Assembly (NCBI RefSeq): GCF_028548455.1
Contig: NZ_JAQQLF010000023.1
Span: forward strand, 1 to 64,000
DNA from: Vogesella aquatica
GTDB lineage: Bacteria; Pseudomonadota; Gammaproteobacteria; Burkholderiales; Chromobacteriaceae
Direction: 5' to 3'
DNA: 64,000 bases
In this document: piece by piece, positions 25,988 through 36,475 of the stretch
Layout: each line of letters begins with the position of its first letter
Numbering within the stretch: position 1 is the first letter of the stretch
Program-made: the position numbers and the translations under genes
The notes under the pieces: model-generated
Told to the model about the DNA's origin: nothing
The model's input: the letters and a program-made list of their open reading frames with translations, nothing else
Database searches by the model: none

Positions 25988-27058
25988 TTAATCCCAGCTC
26001 AGCGCGCCGCCAGTCTGGTACTCGGTCACGCGGGTCTCGAAGAAGTTTTTCTCTTTCTTCAGGTCGATCATCTCGCTCATCCACGGGAACGGGTTGTTCA
26101 CGCCGGGGAACAGCTGGTCCAGGCCGATTTGCTGCATGCGGCGGTTGGCGATGAAGCGCAGGTACTCCTTGAACATGCTGGCGTTCAGGCCCAGTACGCC
26201 GCGTGGCATGGTGTCTTCGGCGTAGGCGTATTCCAGCTCTACGGCGTGCTTGAACAGCTCGGTGATCTCGGCCTTGAAGCTGTCGGTCCAGATTTCCGGC
26301 TGTTCCAGCTTGATGGTGTTGATCAGGTCGATGCCGAAGTTGCAGTGCATGGACTCGTCGCGCAGGATGTACTGGTACTGCTCGGCGGCGCCGGTCATCT
26401 TGTTCTGGCGGCCCAGCGCCAGGATCTGTACGAAGCCGACGTAGAAGAACAGGCCTTCCATGATGCAGGCAAACACGATCAGCGATTTCAGCAGGGTCTG
26501 GTCGGTTTCCAGGGTGCCGGTCTTGAATTCCGGGTTGCACAGCACGTTGATGAACGGCAGCAGGAATTCGTCTTTGTCGCGGATGGATTTGATTTCGTTG
26601 TAGGCGTTGAATACTTCGCCTTCGTCCAGGCCCAGGCTTTCCACGATGTACTGGTAGGCGTGGGTGTGGATGGCTTCGTCAAAAGCCTGGCGCAGCAGGA
26701 ACTGGCGGCATTCCGGGCTGGTGATCTGGCGGTAGGTGCCCAGTACGATGTTGTTGGCAGCCAGGCTGTCGGCGGTAACAAAGAAGCCCAGGTTGCGCTT
26801 GACGATGCGCATTTCGTCTTCGGACAGCTGGCCGGTTTTCCACTGTTCGATGTCGCGCTGCATGTTTACTTCTTGCGGCATCCAGTGGTTGGCGCACTGG
26901 GCCAGGTATTTTTCCCACGCCCATTTATGCTTGAACGGTACCAGCTGGTTCACGTCGGTTTTGCCGTTGATCACGCGTTTGTCCAGGGCGTTTACACGGC
27001 CGGCTGCGGTGGCGGCCGGGGTGGCGGTAACAGGGGTGTCGTCGAAGGAGAGGCTCAT
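25988..27058 (-). CDS. nrdB: Ribonucleotide reductase class Ia beta subunit
   Basis: 356 residues from the ATG at 27058 (GGAG upstream); longer frames upstream are not conserved. Ferritin-like di-iron ligands are visible: EAIHTHAY carries the Glu, the His and, seven residues after the Glu, the radical Tyr; later come [10 protein letters not shown] and [10 protein letters not shown]. NrdB supplies the tyrosyl radical to NrdA for reduction of ribonucleoside diphosphates. The C-terminus (TGGALSWD) is the peptide that docks to NrdA. It lies downstream of nrdA on the same strand with a 274-bp gap full of inverted repeats, so it may be partly uncoupled from nrdA. Confidence 0.96.
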   Translation of the reverse strand: MSLSFDDTPVTATPAATAAGRVNALDKRVINGKTDVNQLVPFKHKWAWEKYLAQCANHWMPQEVNMQRDIEQWKTGQLSEDEMRIVKRNLGFFVTADSLAANNIVLGTYRQITSPECRQFLLRQAFDEAIHTHAYQYIVESLGLDEGEVFNAYNEIKSIRDKDEFLLPFINVLCNPEFKTGTLETDQTLLKSLIVFACIMEGLFFYVGFVQILALGRQNKMTGAAEQYQYILRDESMHCNFGIDLINTIKLEQPEIWTDSFKAEITELFKHAVELEYAYAEDTMPRGVLGLNASMFKEYLRFIANRRMQQIGLDQLFPGVNNPFPWMSEMIDLKKEKNFFETRVTEYQTGGALSWD

Positions 27059-27167
27059 TATTCTTGCTCCGGATACTGTATGGGTTTGATCGTGTTTCTG
27101 GCGCGCCGTCCGGTGGGAGGGCGCCGCGTCATCCCGAAACCGGCTGCGGGCAACCGGCTTGAGGATG

Positions 27168-27189
27168 GGTTGGCCGCATGCGGCCAACC
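27168..27189. repeat. Perfect 22-bp palindrome built from two GGTTGGCCGCA copies
   Basis: GGTTGGCCGCA (27168-27178) is followed directly by its exact complement (27179-27189). The half-sequence is the chromosome-wide GCGGCCAACC motif described in the findings. Neisserial uptake sequences are likewise often found as inverted pairs between genes. Confidence 0.85.
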
Positions 27190-27237
27190 TGTGGGCTTGT
27201 GTTCTACCTGATTCCTGCCTGTTTCTCCGGATGCGGC

Positions 27238-27330
27238 TTTGCCTTATCCGGGCTACGGGCTGATTCCCCGGATGCAGCTGGCGCCTTATCCGGGCTACCG
27301 ATCCGGGCTGCGGATGAATCAGCCCGTTTG
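27238..27330. repeat. REP-like imperfect repeats in the nrdA-nrdB gap
   Basis: GCCTTATCCGGGCTAC occurs twice (from about 27240 and 27283), each followed by a near-complementary CCGGATG or CGGATGAATC arm. This pattern resembles REP/BIME-type extragenic palindromes. It may cause partial termination or mRNA processing between nrdA and nrdB. Confidence 0.6.
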
Positions 27331-27332
27331 CC

Positions 27333-30200
27333 TTACTGGCAGCTTTCGCAGTCCGGGTTGTCGATGCTGCAGAACTTGGCATCGGTGGCCGGGGTGGTGT
27401 CTACCACGGCTGCCGGGGCGGGTGCTGCGGCTGCGCCGCCTGCTACCGGTACGGCGTTCAGTTCGCCGCCACGGCCGGTGGATTTTTCGGCCGAGCTGGC
27501 GCCCAGGGTGCGCAGGTAGTAGGTGGTTTTCAGGCCTTTTACCCAGGCCAGCTTGTACAGCTCATCCAGTTTCTTGCCCGATGCACCGGCCATGTACAGG
27601 TTCAGCGATTGTGCCTGGTCGATCCATTTCTGGCGGCGGCTGGCGGCTTCTACCAGCCAGCTCGGGTCTACTTCGAACGCGGTGGCGTAGATGGCTTTCA
27701 GCTCGGCCGGTACGCGGTCGATGCGGCCCAGGCTGCCGTCGAAGTATTTCAGGTCGGCGACCATTACTTCGTCCCACAGGCCCAGTTTTTTCAGGTCGCG
27801 CACCAGGTATTCGTTGGTGACGGTGAATTCGCCGGACAGGTTGGATTTCACGAACAGGTTCTGGTAGGTCGGCTCGATGGAGGCAGACACACCAATGATG
27901 TTGGCGATGGTGGCGGTAGGGGCAATGGCCAGCACGTTGGAGTTACGCATGCCGTGTTCGGCGATGCGCTTGCGCAGGCTGCTCCAGTCCATGCGTTCGC
28001 TGCGGTCCATTTCCAGGTAGCCGCCGCGCTCGGCTGCCAGCAGGTTGATGCTGTCGTGCGGCAGGATGCCACGGTCCCACAGGCTGCCTTTGTACGACGG
28101 GTAGCGGCCGCGCTCTTCTGCCAGCTCGGTGCTGGCCAGGTAGGCGTAGTAGGCCACGGCTTCCATGGAAACATCGGCAAACTCTACAGCGGTGGTGCTG
28201 GCGTACGGTACGCGCATCTGGTGCAGGCAGTCCTGGAAGCCCATGATGCCCATGCCTACCGGGCGGTGCTTCAGGTTGGAGTTGCGTGCTTTTTTCACCG
28301 GGTAGAAGTTGATGTCGATCACGTTGTCCAGCATGCGCAGGGCCACGCGTACGGTGCGTTGCAGCTTCTCGGTGTCCAGCTCGGGGCCGTTGGCGCCTTG
28401 TTTCAGGTGGCGCGCCAGGTTCACGGAACCCAGGTTGCACACGGCGATTTCGTCGTCGTTGGTGTTCAGGGTGATCTCGGTGCACAGGTTGCTGCTGTGT
28501 ACCACGCCCATGTGCTGTTGCGGGCTACGGATGTTGCACGGGTCTTTGAAGGTCACCCATGGGTGGCCGGTTTCGAACAGCATGGTCAGCATCTTGCGCC
28601 ACAGGCTCAGCGCCGGGATCTGCTTGAATACACGCAGCTCGCCGTTGCGGCCTTTTTGCTCGTAGGCGGTGTAGGCTTTTTCGAAGGCCTGGCCGTAGAT
28701 GTCGTGCAGGTCTGGCGTTTCGCTAGGCGAGAACAGGCTCCACTCGCCACCTTCCATCACGCGCTTCATGAACAGGTCGGGGATCCAGTTGGCGGTGTTC
28801 ATGTCGTGGGTGCGGCGGCGGTCGTCGCCGGTGTTCTTGCGCAGCTCCAGGAATTCTTCGATGTCGGCGTGCCAGGTTTCCAGGTAGGCACACACGGCGC
28901 CTTTGCGCTTGCCACCCTGGTTTACGGCCACGGCGGTGTCGTTGACTACTTTCAGGAACGGCACCACACCTTGCGATTTGCCGTTGGTGCCCTTGATGTG
29001 GCTGCCCATGGCGCGTACTGGCGTCCAGTCGTTACCCAGGCCACCGGCAAACTTGGACAGCAGGGCGTTTTCCTTGATGCCTTCGTAGATGCCGTCCAGG
29101 TCGTCGGCGATGGTGGTCAGGTAGCAGCTGGACAGCTGGCTACGACGGGTACCGGCGTTGAACAGGGTAGGGGTGGACGACATGAAGTCGAAGCTGGACA
29201 GCACGTTGTAGAAGGCGATGGCGCTTTCTTCGCGGTTCACTTCGTTCAGTGCCAGGCCCATGGCCACGCGCATGTAGAAAGCCTGCGGCATTTCGATGCG
29301 GGTATCTTCGATGTGCAGGAAGTAGCGGTCGTACAGGGTTTGCAGGCCCAGGTAGCCAAACTGCAGGTCGCGTTCCGGCTTCAGCGCGGCGCCCAGTTTT
29401 TTCAGGTCGTATTCGCCCAGCTTTTCGTCCAGCAGCTCGGCGGCAATGCCTTTTTTCACGTAGCTAGGGAAGTACAGCGGGTAGTGCTGGCCCATTTCTT
29501 CCTGGCTGATGGCTTCGCCCAGGATTTCCAGGCGGATATTGCCCAGCAGCAGGCGGGCGGTCACGTAGTCGTAGGCCGGGTCTTGTTCGATCAGGGCGCG
29601 GGCGGCCAGGATGGACGATTTGTTGACTTCTTCTTCCGGTACGCCGTCGTAGATGTTCTTCAGCGTTTCGGACAGGATGGCGTCCACGTCGGTGGCAGCC
29701 AGGCCCTGGCAGGCGGATTCGATGGTGGCGCGCAGGCGGGCGATATCCAGCGGCAGCTTGCGGCCGTCCTTGCGGATCACGTTGATCTGGATCTGGTGCA
29801 GGGCTTCGCCACGGGCGGCGCGTTCTTGCGAGCGCTGGTCACGGTACAGCACGTAGGCGCGGGCCACGTCGTGCTCGCCGGCGCGCATCAGCGACAGCTC
29901 TACCTGGTCCTGGATGTCTTCGATGTGGATGGCGCCGCCTTCCGGTTTGCGACGCATCAGGGCGCTGACCACGGCCTCGGTAAGGTGCGCCACTTTGTCG
30001 CGGATGCTGGCGGAGTTCACGCTTTGCGAGCCCATTACCGCCAGGAAGGTTTTGGTCATGGCGATGGAGATTTTTACCGGCTCGAATGCCACCACGGCGC
30101 CATTGCGGCGAATGGTCTTGTACTGGCTGTAGTCGGCTTGTGGCGCGGCTGCGCGGCCCAGTTCGGCGGCGGTGTTGGCGTCGGTAGTGGTCAGTGGCAT
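27333..30200 (-). CDS. nrdA: Ribonucleotide reductase class Ia alpha subunit
   Basis: 955 residues from the ATG at 30200, whose GAGGG site is 8 bp away; the ATG 6 bp earlier is too close to it. Two ATP-cone-like regions open the protein ([20 protein letters not shown] and [20 protein letters not shown]), giving allosteric control by ATP/dATP. The barrel contains SSCYL and the NLCTEI motif with catalytic Cys/Glu, and the tail [12 protein letters not shown] holds the redox cysteines recycled by thioredoxin or glutaredoxin. The enzyme makes dNDPs. A NrdR-like box lies upstream. A double ATP cone is known in some proteobacteria and gives a longer protein than E. coli NrdA. Confidence 0.96.
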   Translation of the reverse strand: MPLTTTDANTAAELGRAAAPQADYSQYKTIRRNGAVVAFEPVKISIAMTKTFLAVMGSQSVNSASIRDKVAHLTEAVVSALMRRKPEGGAIHIEDIQDQVELSLMRAGEHDVARAYVLYRDQRSQERAARGEALHQIQINVIRKDGRKLPLDIARLRATIESACQGLAATDVDAILSETLKNIYDGVPEEEVNKSSILAARALIEQDPAYDYVTARLLLGNIRLEILGEAISQEEMGQHYPLYFPSYVKKGIAAELLDEKLGEYDLKKLGAALKPERDLQFGYLGLQTLYDRYFLHIEDTRIEMPQAFYMRVAMGLALNEVNREESAIAFYNVLSSFDFMSSTPTLFNAGTRRSQLSSCYLTTIADDLDGIYEGIKENALLSKFAGGLGNDWTPVRAMGSHIKGTNGKSQGVVPFLKVVNDTAVAVNQGGKRKGAVCAYLETWHADIEEFLELRKNTGDDRRRTHDMNTANWIPDLFMKRVMEGGEWSLFSPSETPDLHDIYGQAFEKAYTAYEQKGRNGELRVFKQIPALSLWRKMLTMLFETGHPWVTFKDPCNIRSPQQHMGVVHSSNLCTEITLNTNDDEIAVCNLGSVNLARHLKQGANGPELDTEKLQRTVRVALRMLDNVIDINFYPVKKARNSNLKHRPVGMGIMGFQDCLHQMRVPYASTTAVEFADVSMEAVAYYAYLASTELAEERGRYPSYKGSLWDRGILPHDSINLLAAERGGYLEMDRSERMDWSSLRKRIAEHGMRNSNVLAIAPTATIANIIGVSASIEPTYQNLFVKSNLSGEFTVTNEYLVRDLKKLGLWDEVMVADLKYFDGSLGRIDRVPAELKAIYATAFEVDPSWLVEAASRRQKWIDQAQSLNLYMAGASGKKLDELYKLAWVKGLKTTYYLRTLGASSAEKSTGRGGELNAVPVAGGAAAAPAPAAVVDTTPATDAKFCSIDNPDCESCQ

Positions 30201-30358
30201 TGTCATTGCCCTCGTGATGGGTAGGTTATTCGATGCTTCCGGCGGCGGCGGGCATGTGTTTTTGACATGCGGCACGCGGGCGGAAGGGGTCGCGCAGCGG
30301 TGGTGGCAGCCGGGCTGTGGACAACTCTGTTGAAAAGCTGTGCGCCAGCTGTGCACAA

Positions 30359-30374
30359 ACACAATATATGCTGT
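30359..30374 (-). promoter_or_regulatory. NrdR-like box upstream of nrdA
   Basis: Read on the minus strand, ACAGCATATATTGTGT matches 14 of 16 positions of the NrdR consensus acaCwAtATaTwGtgt. The second box usually found about 31 bp away is poorly conserved. A DnaA-box-like TTGTCCACA (minus strand, 30316-30324) lies between it and nrdA. Otherwise 30207-30608 holds no gene. Confidence 0.6.
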
Positions 30375-30608
30375 TTTGACCGGAAAGCGACGCAAATTCT
30401 AGTGGTGAAGTGTGTGCGGAGCAAGTCTTGACAGCTACCGCAAAAAGCTGAAAGCCGCGCCAGTATTGGCTTTGCGCGGCAAACTTATTTTTGCGGCGTG
30501 GGCACGGCGCACGGCGGGGCTAGCTACAACAAGGGTTTGCGGCTGGGTCGGTTTTGCCACAGCGGCGGTTTTATGACGGCTGTTGCGCTGTTGCGACGCC
30601 CAAAAAGC

Positions 30609-30633
30609 AAAAAGGGCGGTTTTCACCGCCCTT
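30609..30633 (-). terminator. Terminator of the rluD-pgeF transcript
   Basis: AAGGGCGGT / ACCGCCCTT stem (30612-30620, 30625-30633) followed on the minus strand by a T-rich tract, 19 bp after the pgeF stop. Confidence 0.8.
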
Positions 30634-30651
30634 CAACACTACATCTTGTGT

Positions 30652-31416
30652 TTAGCCAAGCCAGATCAGGCTGGCCATGCGGCCGGTTACCTGGTCGCGC
30701 CGGTAGGAAAAAAAGCGCTCGCGCTCGATCACGGTGCAGGCATCGCCACCGTACACGGCGGTCACGCCGGCCGCGGCCAACCTTTGCCGCGCCAGCAGGT
30801 AGATATCGGCCAGGTATTTGCCATCGGCAATGGCGTCGAATGCGGCTGCGGCATGGCTGTCGTGCGCCATGAAGGCGGCGCGCACCTCGGCGCCGACCTC
30901 GAAAGCCTCGGGGCCGATGGCCGGCCCCAGGTAGGCCACCAGGTTGGCCGCAGGCTCGCCCATGGCGGCGATGGTCGCCTCGATGACGCCGCCGCACAGG
31001 CCGCGCCAGCCGGCGTGGGCCGCGCCCACCACGGTGCCGGCACGGTCGGCCAGCAGTACCGGCAGGCAGTCGGCTGTCATCACGGCGCACACCGCGCCGG
31101 GGGTGCGGCTGAAGCTGGCATCGGCTACCGGCACGCTGCCGGGGGCGACCGTGGCGGCGTCCACCACGGTCATGCCGTGCACCTGCTGTAGCCAGGCGGG
31201 CTCGGCGGGCAGGGCGGCGCGCAGCAGGGCGCGGTTGGCCGCTACGTTGGCCGCATCGTCGCCTACGTGGTCGCCCAGGTTCAGGCTGCCGTAGGGTGCG
31301 GGGCTGACGCCGCCGTGGCGGGTGGTGACCAGGCTGCCCACGTTGGCCGCAGCGGGCCAGTCTGGCGTGAACCAGCCGGTATCTGCTGCGGGCGTGTGCA
31401 CGGGCTTAGCGAACAT
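30652..31416 (-). CDS. pgeF: Multicopper-oxidase-like purine nucleoside phosphorylase (YfiH/PgeF)
   Basis: 254 residues from the ATG at 31416, which overlaps the rluD 3' end by 11 bp. Metal-site signatures of the laccase-domain YfiH family are visible: TTRHGGVS, MTADCLPVLLAD and GAAHAGWRGL. Family members act on purine nucleosides and have been linked to peptidoglycan quality control in E. coli. The rluD-pgeF pairing is conserved in proteobacteria. The frame upstream of 31416 is an out-of-frame reading of the rluD tail and not part of this gene. Confidence 0.92.
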   Translation of the reverse strand: MFAKPVHTPAADTGWFTPDWPAAANVGSLVTTRHGGVSPAPYGSLNLGDHVGDDAANVAANRALLRAALPAEPAWLQQVHGMTVVDAATVAPGSVPVADASFSRTPGAVCAVMTADCLPVLLADRAGTVVGAAHAGWRGLCGGVIEATIAAMGEPAANLVAYLGPAIGPEAFEVGAEVRAAFMAHDSHAAAAFDAIADGKYLADIYLLARQRLAAAGVTAVYGGDACTVIERERFFSYRRDQVTGRMASLIWLG

Positions 31417-32536
31417 AGTGCACTTCGACGTCGTAGTTATCGTCGTCCCAGTCATCGTCGTCGTCTTCGTCCAGCGCTTCGGCCTTGGCGGCAGCTTTGG
31501 CGTTGGCGGCGGCAAATTTCTCGTCGCGTTCGGCGCGCAGCAGGGCCAGCAGCTGTTTCATGTCGTCCGGCAGCGGGGCTTTCCAGCCCATTTCCTTGCC
31601 GGTGGCCGGGTGCACCAGCGCCAGCGAGTAGGCGTGCAGCGCCTGGCGCGCCAATGCCTTGACGGCGGCGTCGGCGGCTTCGCTACCGTGGTGGCGCGGG
31701 TTGCCGTAGGTGGCGTCGCCGGCCAGCGGGTGCTTGGCTTCGCGCATGTGCACGCGAATCTGGTGGGTACGGCCGGTTTCCAGCTTGCACTCTACGTAGC
31801 TGAAGTCTTCGTAGCGTTCCAGTACACGCAGGTGGGTAATGGCCGGTTTGCCGCCAAAGCGCAGCACGGCCATTTTCAGGCGGTTGTGCGGGTCGCGGCC
31901 GATCAGGGTTTCGATCTTGCCGTCGTAGGGCACCACACCGGTGGCCACGCAGCGGTAGATGCGCTTGACGGTGCGCGCCTGCAGCTGCTGCACCAGGTCG
32001 GTCTGCGCCAGCAGGGTCTTGGCCACCACCATCAGGCCGGAGGTGTCTTTGTCCAGGCGGTGCACGATACCGGCGCGCGGAATGTGGGTGAGCTCGGGGT
32101 TGCGGTGCAGTAGGCCGTTCAGCAGGGTGCCGGTCCAGTTGCCGGAGGCAGGGTGGACCACCAGGCCGGCCGGCTTGTTCACCACCATGATGTGTTCGTC
32201 TTCGTACACCACGGGGAAGTCTACCGGCTCGGCGGTGTAGGCCAGTGCCTCGGGCTGCGGGATCACTTCTACAGTAATGACTTCGCCGCCCAAGAGCTTG
32301 GTCTTGCCGGGCATGTGCTTGCCGTCCAGCAGTACTTTGCCGTCTTTGATCCATTGGGTCATGCGGCTGCGCGAATACTCGGGCAGCAGTTTGGTGAGCG
32401 CCGCATCCAGGCGATCGCCGGAAAATTCGTAAGGTACGGAAAGTTGCTGCGCCTCGCCGCCGGCGCCGCTTTCCCCTTCGCTGTCCGCAATATCGTCGTC
32501 CAGCAGTTCGTCGGCGAGAATGTCTTGTTCGTTCAT
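31406..32536 (-). CDS. rluD: 23S rRNA pseudouridine synthase D
   Basis: 376 residues from the ATG at 32536. An N-terminal S4-type RNA-binding domain (FSGDRLDAALTKLLPEYSRS) precedes the catalytic domain with GIVHRLDKDTSGLMVVAK, where the Asp in RLDKD is the pseudouridylation nucleophile. It modifies U1911, U1915 and U1917 of helix 69 (E. coli numbering). The C-terminus has an unusual acidic EALDEDDDDDWDDDN tail. The open frame continues about 2.2 kb further upstream, but only because it runs antisense to the phosphatase gene. rluD normally lies divergent from bamD, as here, except that the phoX gene has come between them. Confidence 0.95.
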   Translation of the reverse strand: MNEQDILADELLDDDIADSEGESGAGGEAQQLSVPYEFSGDRLDAALTKLLPEYSRSRMTQWIKDGKVLLDGKHMPGKTKLLGGEVITVEVIPQPEALAYTAEPVDFPVVYEDEHIMVVNKPAGLVVHPASGNWTGTLLNGLLHRNPELTHIPRAGIVHRLDKDTSGLMVVAKTLLAQTDLVQQLQARTVKRIYRCVATGVVPYDGKIETLIGRDPHNRLKMAVLRFGGKPAITHLRVLERYEDFSYVECKLETGRTHQIRVHMREAKHPLAGDATYGNPRHHGSEAADAAVKALARQALHAYSLALVHPATGKEMGWKAPLPDDMKQLLALLRAERDEKFAAANAKAAAKAEALDEDDDDDWDDDNYDVEVHYVR

Positions 32537-32716
32537 GGCTTTGTGGCGTGAGGTAAATCGGGCGATTTTAAAGCAGTCTGGCCTGCTTGTCCTGTTGGCG
32601 TGGCAGCCAGATGACAGGTAACGGGTACGCAACTGGCGCTTCATGGCGGGGTAACCATTGGTGCATACCATCAAGCGACTGTTCCAAACCAACCCACCAC
32701 CTACTTGTAAAGTGCC

Positions 32717-34903
32717 ATGAGCAAAAACAACTTCACCCCGCTGGCCAACGGTGCAGACCCGGACGACATCGGCAACAACACCTCGAACAACCCCACCATG
32801 CACGATATTCTGGCGGCACGCATTGGCCGCCGCGGCTTCATGCTGGGCTCGGCTGGTGCCGCCGTATTCGGCAGCATGGGGCTCACCGGCTGTCTGGGCC
32901 TGGGCGGCAATGCTGCGCAGGCTGCAGCGGCACCTGCCGAAACCCTGCTGGGCTTCAAGCCGGTAGCCAAGAGCCTGGCCGATGCCTTTATCGTGCCCGA
33001 GGGCTATACCGCCAGCGTGATCTACGCCAAAGGCGACCCGCTGTTTGCCGGCGTGGCCGCGTTCAAGAATGACGGCACCGATACCGGCTACGACCAGCGC
33101 GCCGGCGACCACCATGACGGCATGCAGTACTTTGGCCTGAGCGCTGCAGGCCAGGCCGACCAGGCGGGCGCCAGCCGTGGCCTGCTGGCCATGAACCACG
33201 AGTACATCGAGCAGGTAACCCTGTTTGCCGCCGGGCCGACAGCGCTGCCACGCCCGGCTGCCGAGGCAGACATCGAGATCGCCTGCCATGGCGTGTCGGT
33301 AGTCGAGGTGGCCAAAGGCAGTAATGGCCGCTTTGCCACCGTGCAAACCAGCCCGTTCAACCGCCGCGTTACCGCAGAAACCACCATCGAGCTGGCTGGC
33401 CCGGCACGTGGCAGCAGCTTGCTGGTGACCAGGTTTTCCACCGATGGCACCCGCACACGCGGCACGGTAAACAACTGCGGCACCGGCAAAACGCCGTGGG
33501 GTACGCTGCTGACCGGCGAAGAAAACTGGTCCGGCTATTTCAAGCGCGGTAGCGACGCTGCCGCTCGCAGCGCCAAAGAAATCGCGGCGCTGACACGCTA
33601 TGGCCGCGGTGTGAATGCCAGCAGCCGCTACGGCTGGGAAACCGCCGGCACCGACGACCGCTATGCGCGCTGGGACATCACGGCCACCGGCGCCAGTGCT
33701 GCTGCCGACTACCGCAACGAGGTTAACGGCCAGGGCTATATGACCGAAATCAACCCCTACGACCGCAATAGCGTGGTGAAAAAGCGCACCGCCACCGGCC
33801 GCTTTGCGCACGAGGGTGCGGCGTTCTCGCTGCTGAAAACCGGCAAGCCGCTGGCTATCTACATGGGTGACGACTCGCAGTTCGAATATATCTATAAGTA
33901 TGTATCGGACGCGGTATGGGACCCGGCCGACGCCAAGCCGGCCGACCCGATGGCCACCGGCGACAAGTACCTGGACAAGGGCAAGCTGTACGTGGCCAAG
34001 TTCAATGCCGACGGCACCGGCACCTGGCTGGAGCTGTCGATGGCCAACCCGCTGATCGCCGGCTACAGCACCTACGCCTTTGCCGACCAGGCTGACATTC
34101 TGGTGAACGCCCGCCTGGCCGCCGATGCAGCCGGTGCCACCAAGATGGACCGCCCGGAGTGGAGCTCCACCCACCCCACCACCGGCGACATCTACTTTAC
34201 GCTCACCAACAACAGTAGCCGCGTTGCCAGCGGCAGCGACGCCAGCAAGCTGGTGGATGCGGCCAACCCGCGCAGCTACACCGACGTCAAGAATGGCACC
34301 AGTACCCAGAAGGGCAACGTCAACGGCCACATCCTGCGCCTGGCCGAGCAGGGCGACGCCAACGCCACTACCTTCACGTGGGACGTGTATCTGTTTGGCT
34401 CCGAAGCCGGTGCCATTGCCAGCATTAACCTGTCCGGCCTGACCGATGTCAACGATTTCTCCAGCCCGGACGGCCTGCAGTTTGCCCAGAGCACCGGCAT
34501 TTGCTGGATCCAGACCGATGACGGCGCCTACAACGACATGACCAACGACCAGATGCTGGCCGCGCTGCCAGGCCGGGTAGGCGACGGGGGTAAAGTGTCG
34601 GTCGCCAACGGTAGCGTGCTGGTGGATACCTATGTCGGCAAGAAGCCTACCAGCGATACGCTGAAACGCTTCCTGGTCGGCCCGAAAGGCTGCGAGGTGA
34701 CCGGCGTGGCAGAAACGCCGGACGGCAAGGTGATGTTTGTCAACATCCAGCACCCGGGCGAAGGCACGGCAGTGGGTGACCTGGGCGACCCGGGCAAGTA
34801 TGTCAGCCAGTGGCCGTCCAATAGCGGCTACGGCGCCGGCAAGCGCCCGCGCTCGGCCACAGTGATGATTACCAAGAACGACGGCGGCCGTATCGGCACC
34901 TGA
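32717..34903 (+). CDS. phoX: PhoX-family phosphatase (DUF839), Tat-exported
   Basis: 728 residues. A twin-arginine signal is visible: GRRGFMLGSAGAAVFGS near residues 38-54, followed by a possible lipobox-like LTGC. The mature part has PhoX/DUF839 features such as GLLAMNHEY, TPWGTLLTGEENW, FAHEGAAFSLL and the final GEVTGVAETPDGK-like region. PhoX enzymes are calcium- and iron-dependent alkaline phosphatases of the periplasm that release phosphate from organic esters. No Pho box was identified. It interrupts the usual rluD/bamD neighbourhood and is followed by its own terminator, so it is a single-gene unit. Confidence 0.88.
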   Translation: MSKNNFTPLANGADPDDIGNNTSNNPTMHDILAARIGRRGFMLGSAGAAVFGSMGLTGCLGLGGNAAQAAAAPAETLLGFKPVAKSLADAFIVPEGYTASVIYAKGDPLFAGVAAFKNDGTDTGYDQRAGDHHDGMQYFGLSAAGQADQAGASRGLLAMNHEYIEQVTLFAAGPTALPRPAAEADIEIACHGVSVVEVAKGSNGRFATVQTSPFNRRVTAETTIELAGPARGSSLLVTRFSTDGTRTRGTVNNCGTGKTPWGTLLTGEENWSGYFKRGSDAAARSAKEIAALTRYGRGVNASSRYGWETAGTDDRYARWDITATGASAAADYRNEVNGQGYMTEINPYDRNSVVKKRTATGRFAHEGAAFSLLKTGKPLAIYMGDDSQFEYIYKYVSDAVWDPADAKPADPMATGDKYLDKGKLYVAKFNADGTGTWLELSMANPLIAGYSTYAFADQADILVNARLAADAAGATKMDRPEWSSTHPTTGDIYFTLTNNSSRVASGSDASKLVDAANPRSYTDVKNGTSTQKGNVNGHILRLAEQGDANATTFTWDVYLFGSEAGAIASINLSGLTDVNDFSSPDGLQFAQSTGICWIQTDDGAYNDMTNDQMLAALPGRVGDGGKVSVANGSVLVDTYVGKKPTSDTLKRFLVGPKGCEVTGVAETPDGKVMFVNIQHPGEGTAVGDLGDPGKYVSQWPSNSGYGAGKRPRSATVMITKNDGGRIGT

Positions 34904-34924
34904 TACCCGCCGCTGCTAGCCACA

Positions 34925-34958
34925 CCGCCTGCCGGCTTGCCCGGCGGGCGGTTTTTTC
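34925..34958 (+). terminator. Terminator after phoX
   Basis: CCGCCTGCCGG pairs with CCGGCGGGCGG around a short loop, followed by six T residues. Confidence 0.85.
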
Positions 34959-35053
34959 ATGGCAACGGTGCAGGCGGCAGCAAGAAACCGCTGCCAGGCG
35001 TGCGCAAACAGCAGTTTTGGTTATAATCGTGCGCAGTCAAACAAGGACACCTC

Positions 35054-35845
35054 ATGAAAAAAAGCTTTGTAGCCTTGCTGGCCGTCGTGCTGATGGCAGG
35101 TTGTGCCACGGTGGAGCCGCAGGATGAAACCCGTGGCTGGACGGTAGACCAGATCTACAGCGAAGCCCGTGACGAACTGAACGGTGGTAATTACACCCGC
35201 GCCCTCAAGCTTTATGAAACCTTGCAGGCACGCTTCCCTTATGGCCGCCACGCGCAGCAAGCGCTGATGGATCAGGCTTATACGCACTACAAGGATAGCG
35301 AGCCGGAGCTGGCCATCGCTGCGGCCAACCGCTTTCTGCGCCTGTACCCGGCGCATGCCAGTGCCGACTATATGTACTACCTGAAAGGCCTGGTGCACTA
35401 CAACGACGATACCAGCTTTCTGGCGCGTACCACCGGCCAGGACATCAGCGAGCGCGACCCGAAGGCCGCCCGCGATTCGTTTAATGATTTCCGCGAGCTG
35501 ATTACCCGCTACCCGCAAAGCCGCTACGCCGAGGATGCCTCCCAGAAGATGCAGTATCTGGCCGCCGCGCTGGGCGGGCACGAAATGCACGTGGCGCGTT
35601 ACTACATGAAGCGCGAAGCCTGGCTGGCTGCGGCCAACCGTGCGCAGTCTGTGGTGCAGGAGTACGCCAATACCGGCCACAACGAAGAGGCGCTGGCCGT
35701 CATGGAGCAGGCCTACGGCAAGCTGGGCATGACCGCTTTGCAGGCCGATACCCGGCGCATTCTGGCGCTGAACTTCCCGCAAAGCGCCTACCTGACGCAG
35801 CCGTGGGAATACCGCGGCCAACCGTGGTGGAAGTTCTGGGGCTAA
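35054..35845 (+). CDS. bamD: Outer-membrane assembly lipoprotein BamD (ComL)
   Basis: 263 residues. Signal peptide with lipobox LMAGC (Cys at about 17). The mature protein is a row of TPR-like helical pairs (YSEARDELNGGNYTRALKLYETL, then FPYGRHAQQALMDQAYTHYK), as in BamD of the BAM complex that folds outer-membrane beta-barrels. The length matches the family. In Neisseria the orthologue ComL was linked to competence, which is of interest given the repeated motif in this genome. AGGACACC lies ahead of the ATG, and TATAAT-like sequence lies about 30 bp upstream. Confidence 0.95.
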   Translation: MKKSFVALLAVVLMAGCATVEPQDETRGWTVDQIYSEARDELNGGNYTRALKLYETLQARFPYGRHAQQALMDQAYTHYKDSEPELAIAAANRFLRLYPAHASADYMYYLKGLVHYNDDTSFLARTTGQDISERDPKAARDSFNDFRELITRYPQSRYAEDASQKMQYLAAALGGHEMHVARYYMKREAWLAAANRAQSVVQEYANTGHNEEALAVMEQAYGKLGMTALQADTRRILALNFPQSAYLTQPWEYRGQPWWKFWG

Positions 35846-35878
35846 GCTCGCCCCGGCGGGCCGGACAGGCTACGACAC

Positions 35879-35910
35879 AAAGCCCCGCTGGCTTGCCAGG
35901 CGGGGCTTTT
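35879..35910 (+). terminator. Terminator after bamD
   Basis: AAAGCCCCGC (35879-35888) pairs with GCGGGGCTTT (35900-35909), with an inner TGGC/GCCA extension and a T tail. Confidence 0.85.
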
Positions 35911-35951
35911 CTTATGGGGCGGGCGTCTCGGCCGGGTTGGCCGCAGGCATG

Positions 35952-35975
35952 AAAAAGCCCGCCACAGGGGCGGGC
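35952..35975 (-). terminator. Terminator after the P-II gene
   Basis: GCCCGCC / GGCGGGC stem (35957-35963, 35969-35975) followed on the minus strand by five T residues. A GGTTGGCCGC motif copy lies just beside it at 35935-35944. Confidence 0.8.
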
Positions 35976-35986
35976 AGGGGGCGGTG

Positions 35987-36403
<417 letters not shown>

Positions 36404-36475
36404 TTATAAAAGCGGGGGATTGCGTGTATTATTACGCGCTTTCCTGATCCTTGTCTCCATTGTTGCGGGTATACA

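Noticed and set aside
25796-27211. 471-codon plus-strand open frame across nrdB
   Set aside because: Antisense shadow of nrdB; no independent evidence.
27609-30224. 871-codon plus-strand open frame across nrdA
   Set aside because: Antisense to nrdA, with the repetitive Val/Gln/Phe composition typical of such shadows.
32537-34753. Open frame continuing rluD upstream for about 740 codons on the minus strand
   Set aside because: It runs antisense to the clear PhoX gene; its Gly/Val/Ala-rich translation is the mirror of GC-rich codon usage. The true rluD start is at 32536.
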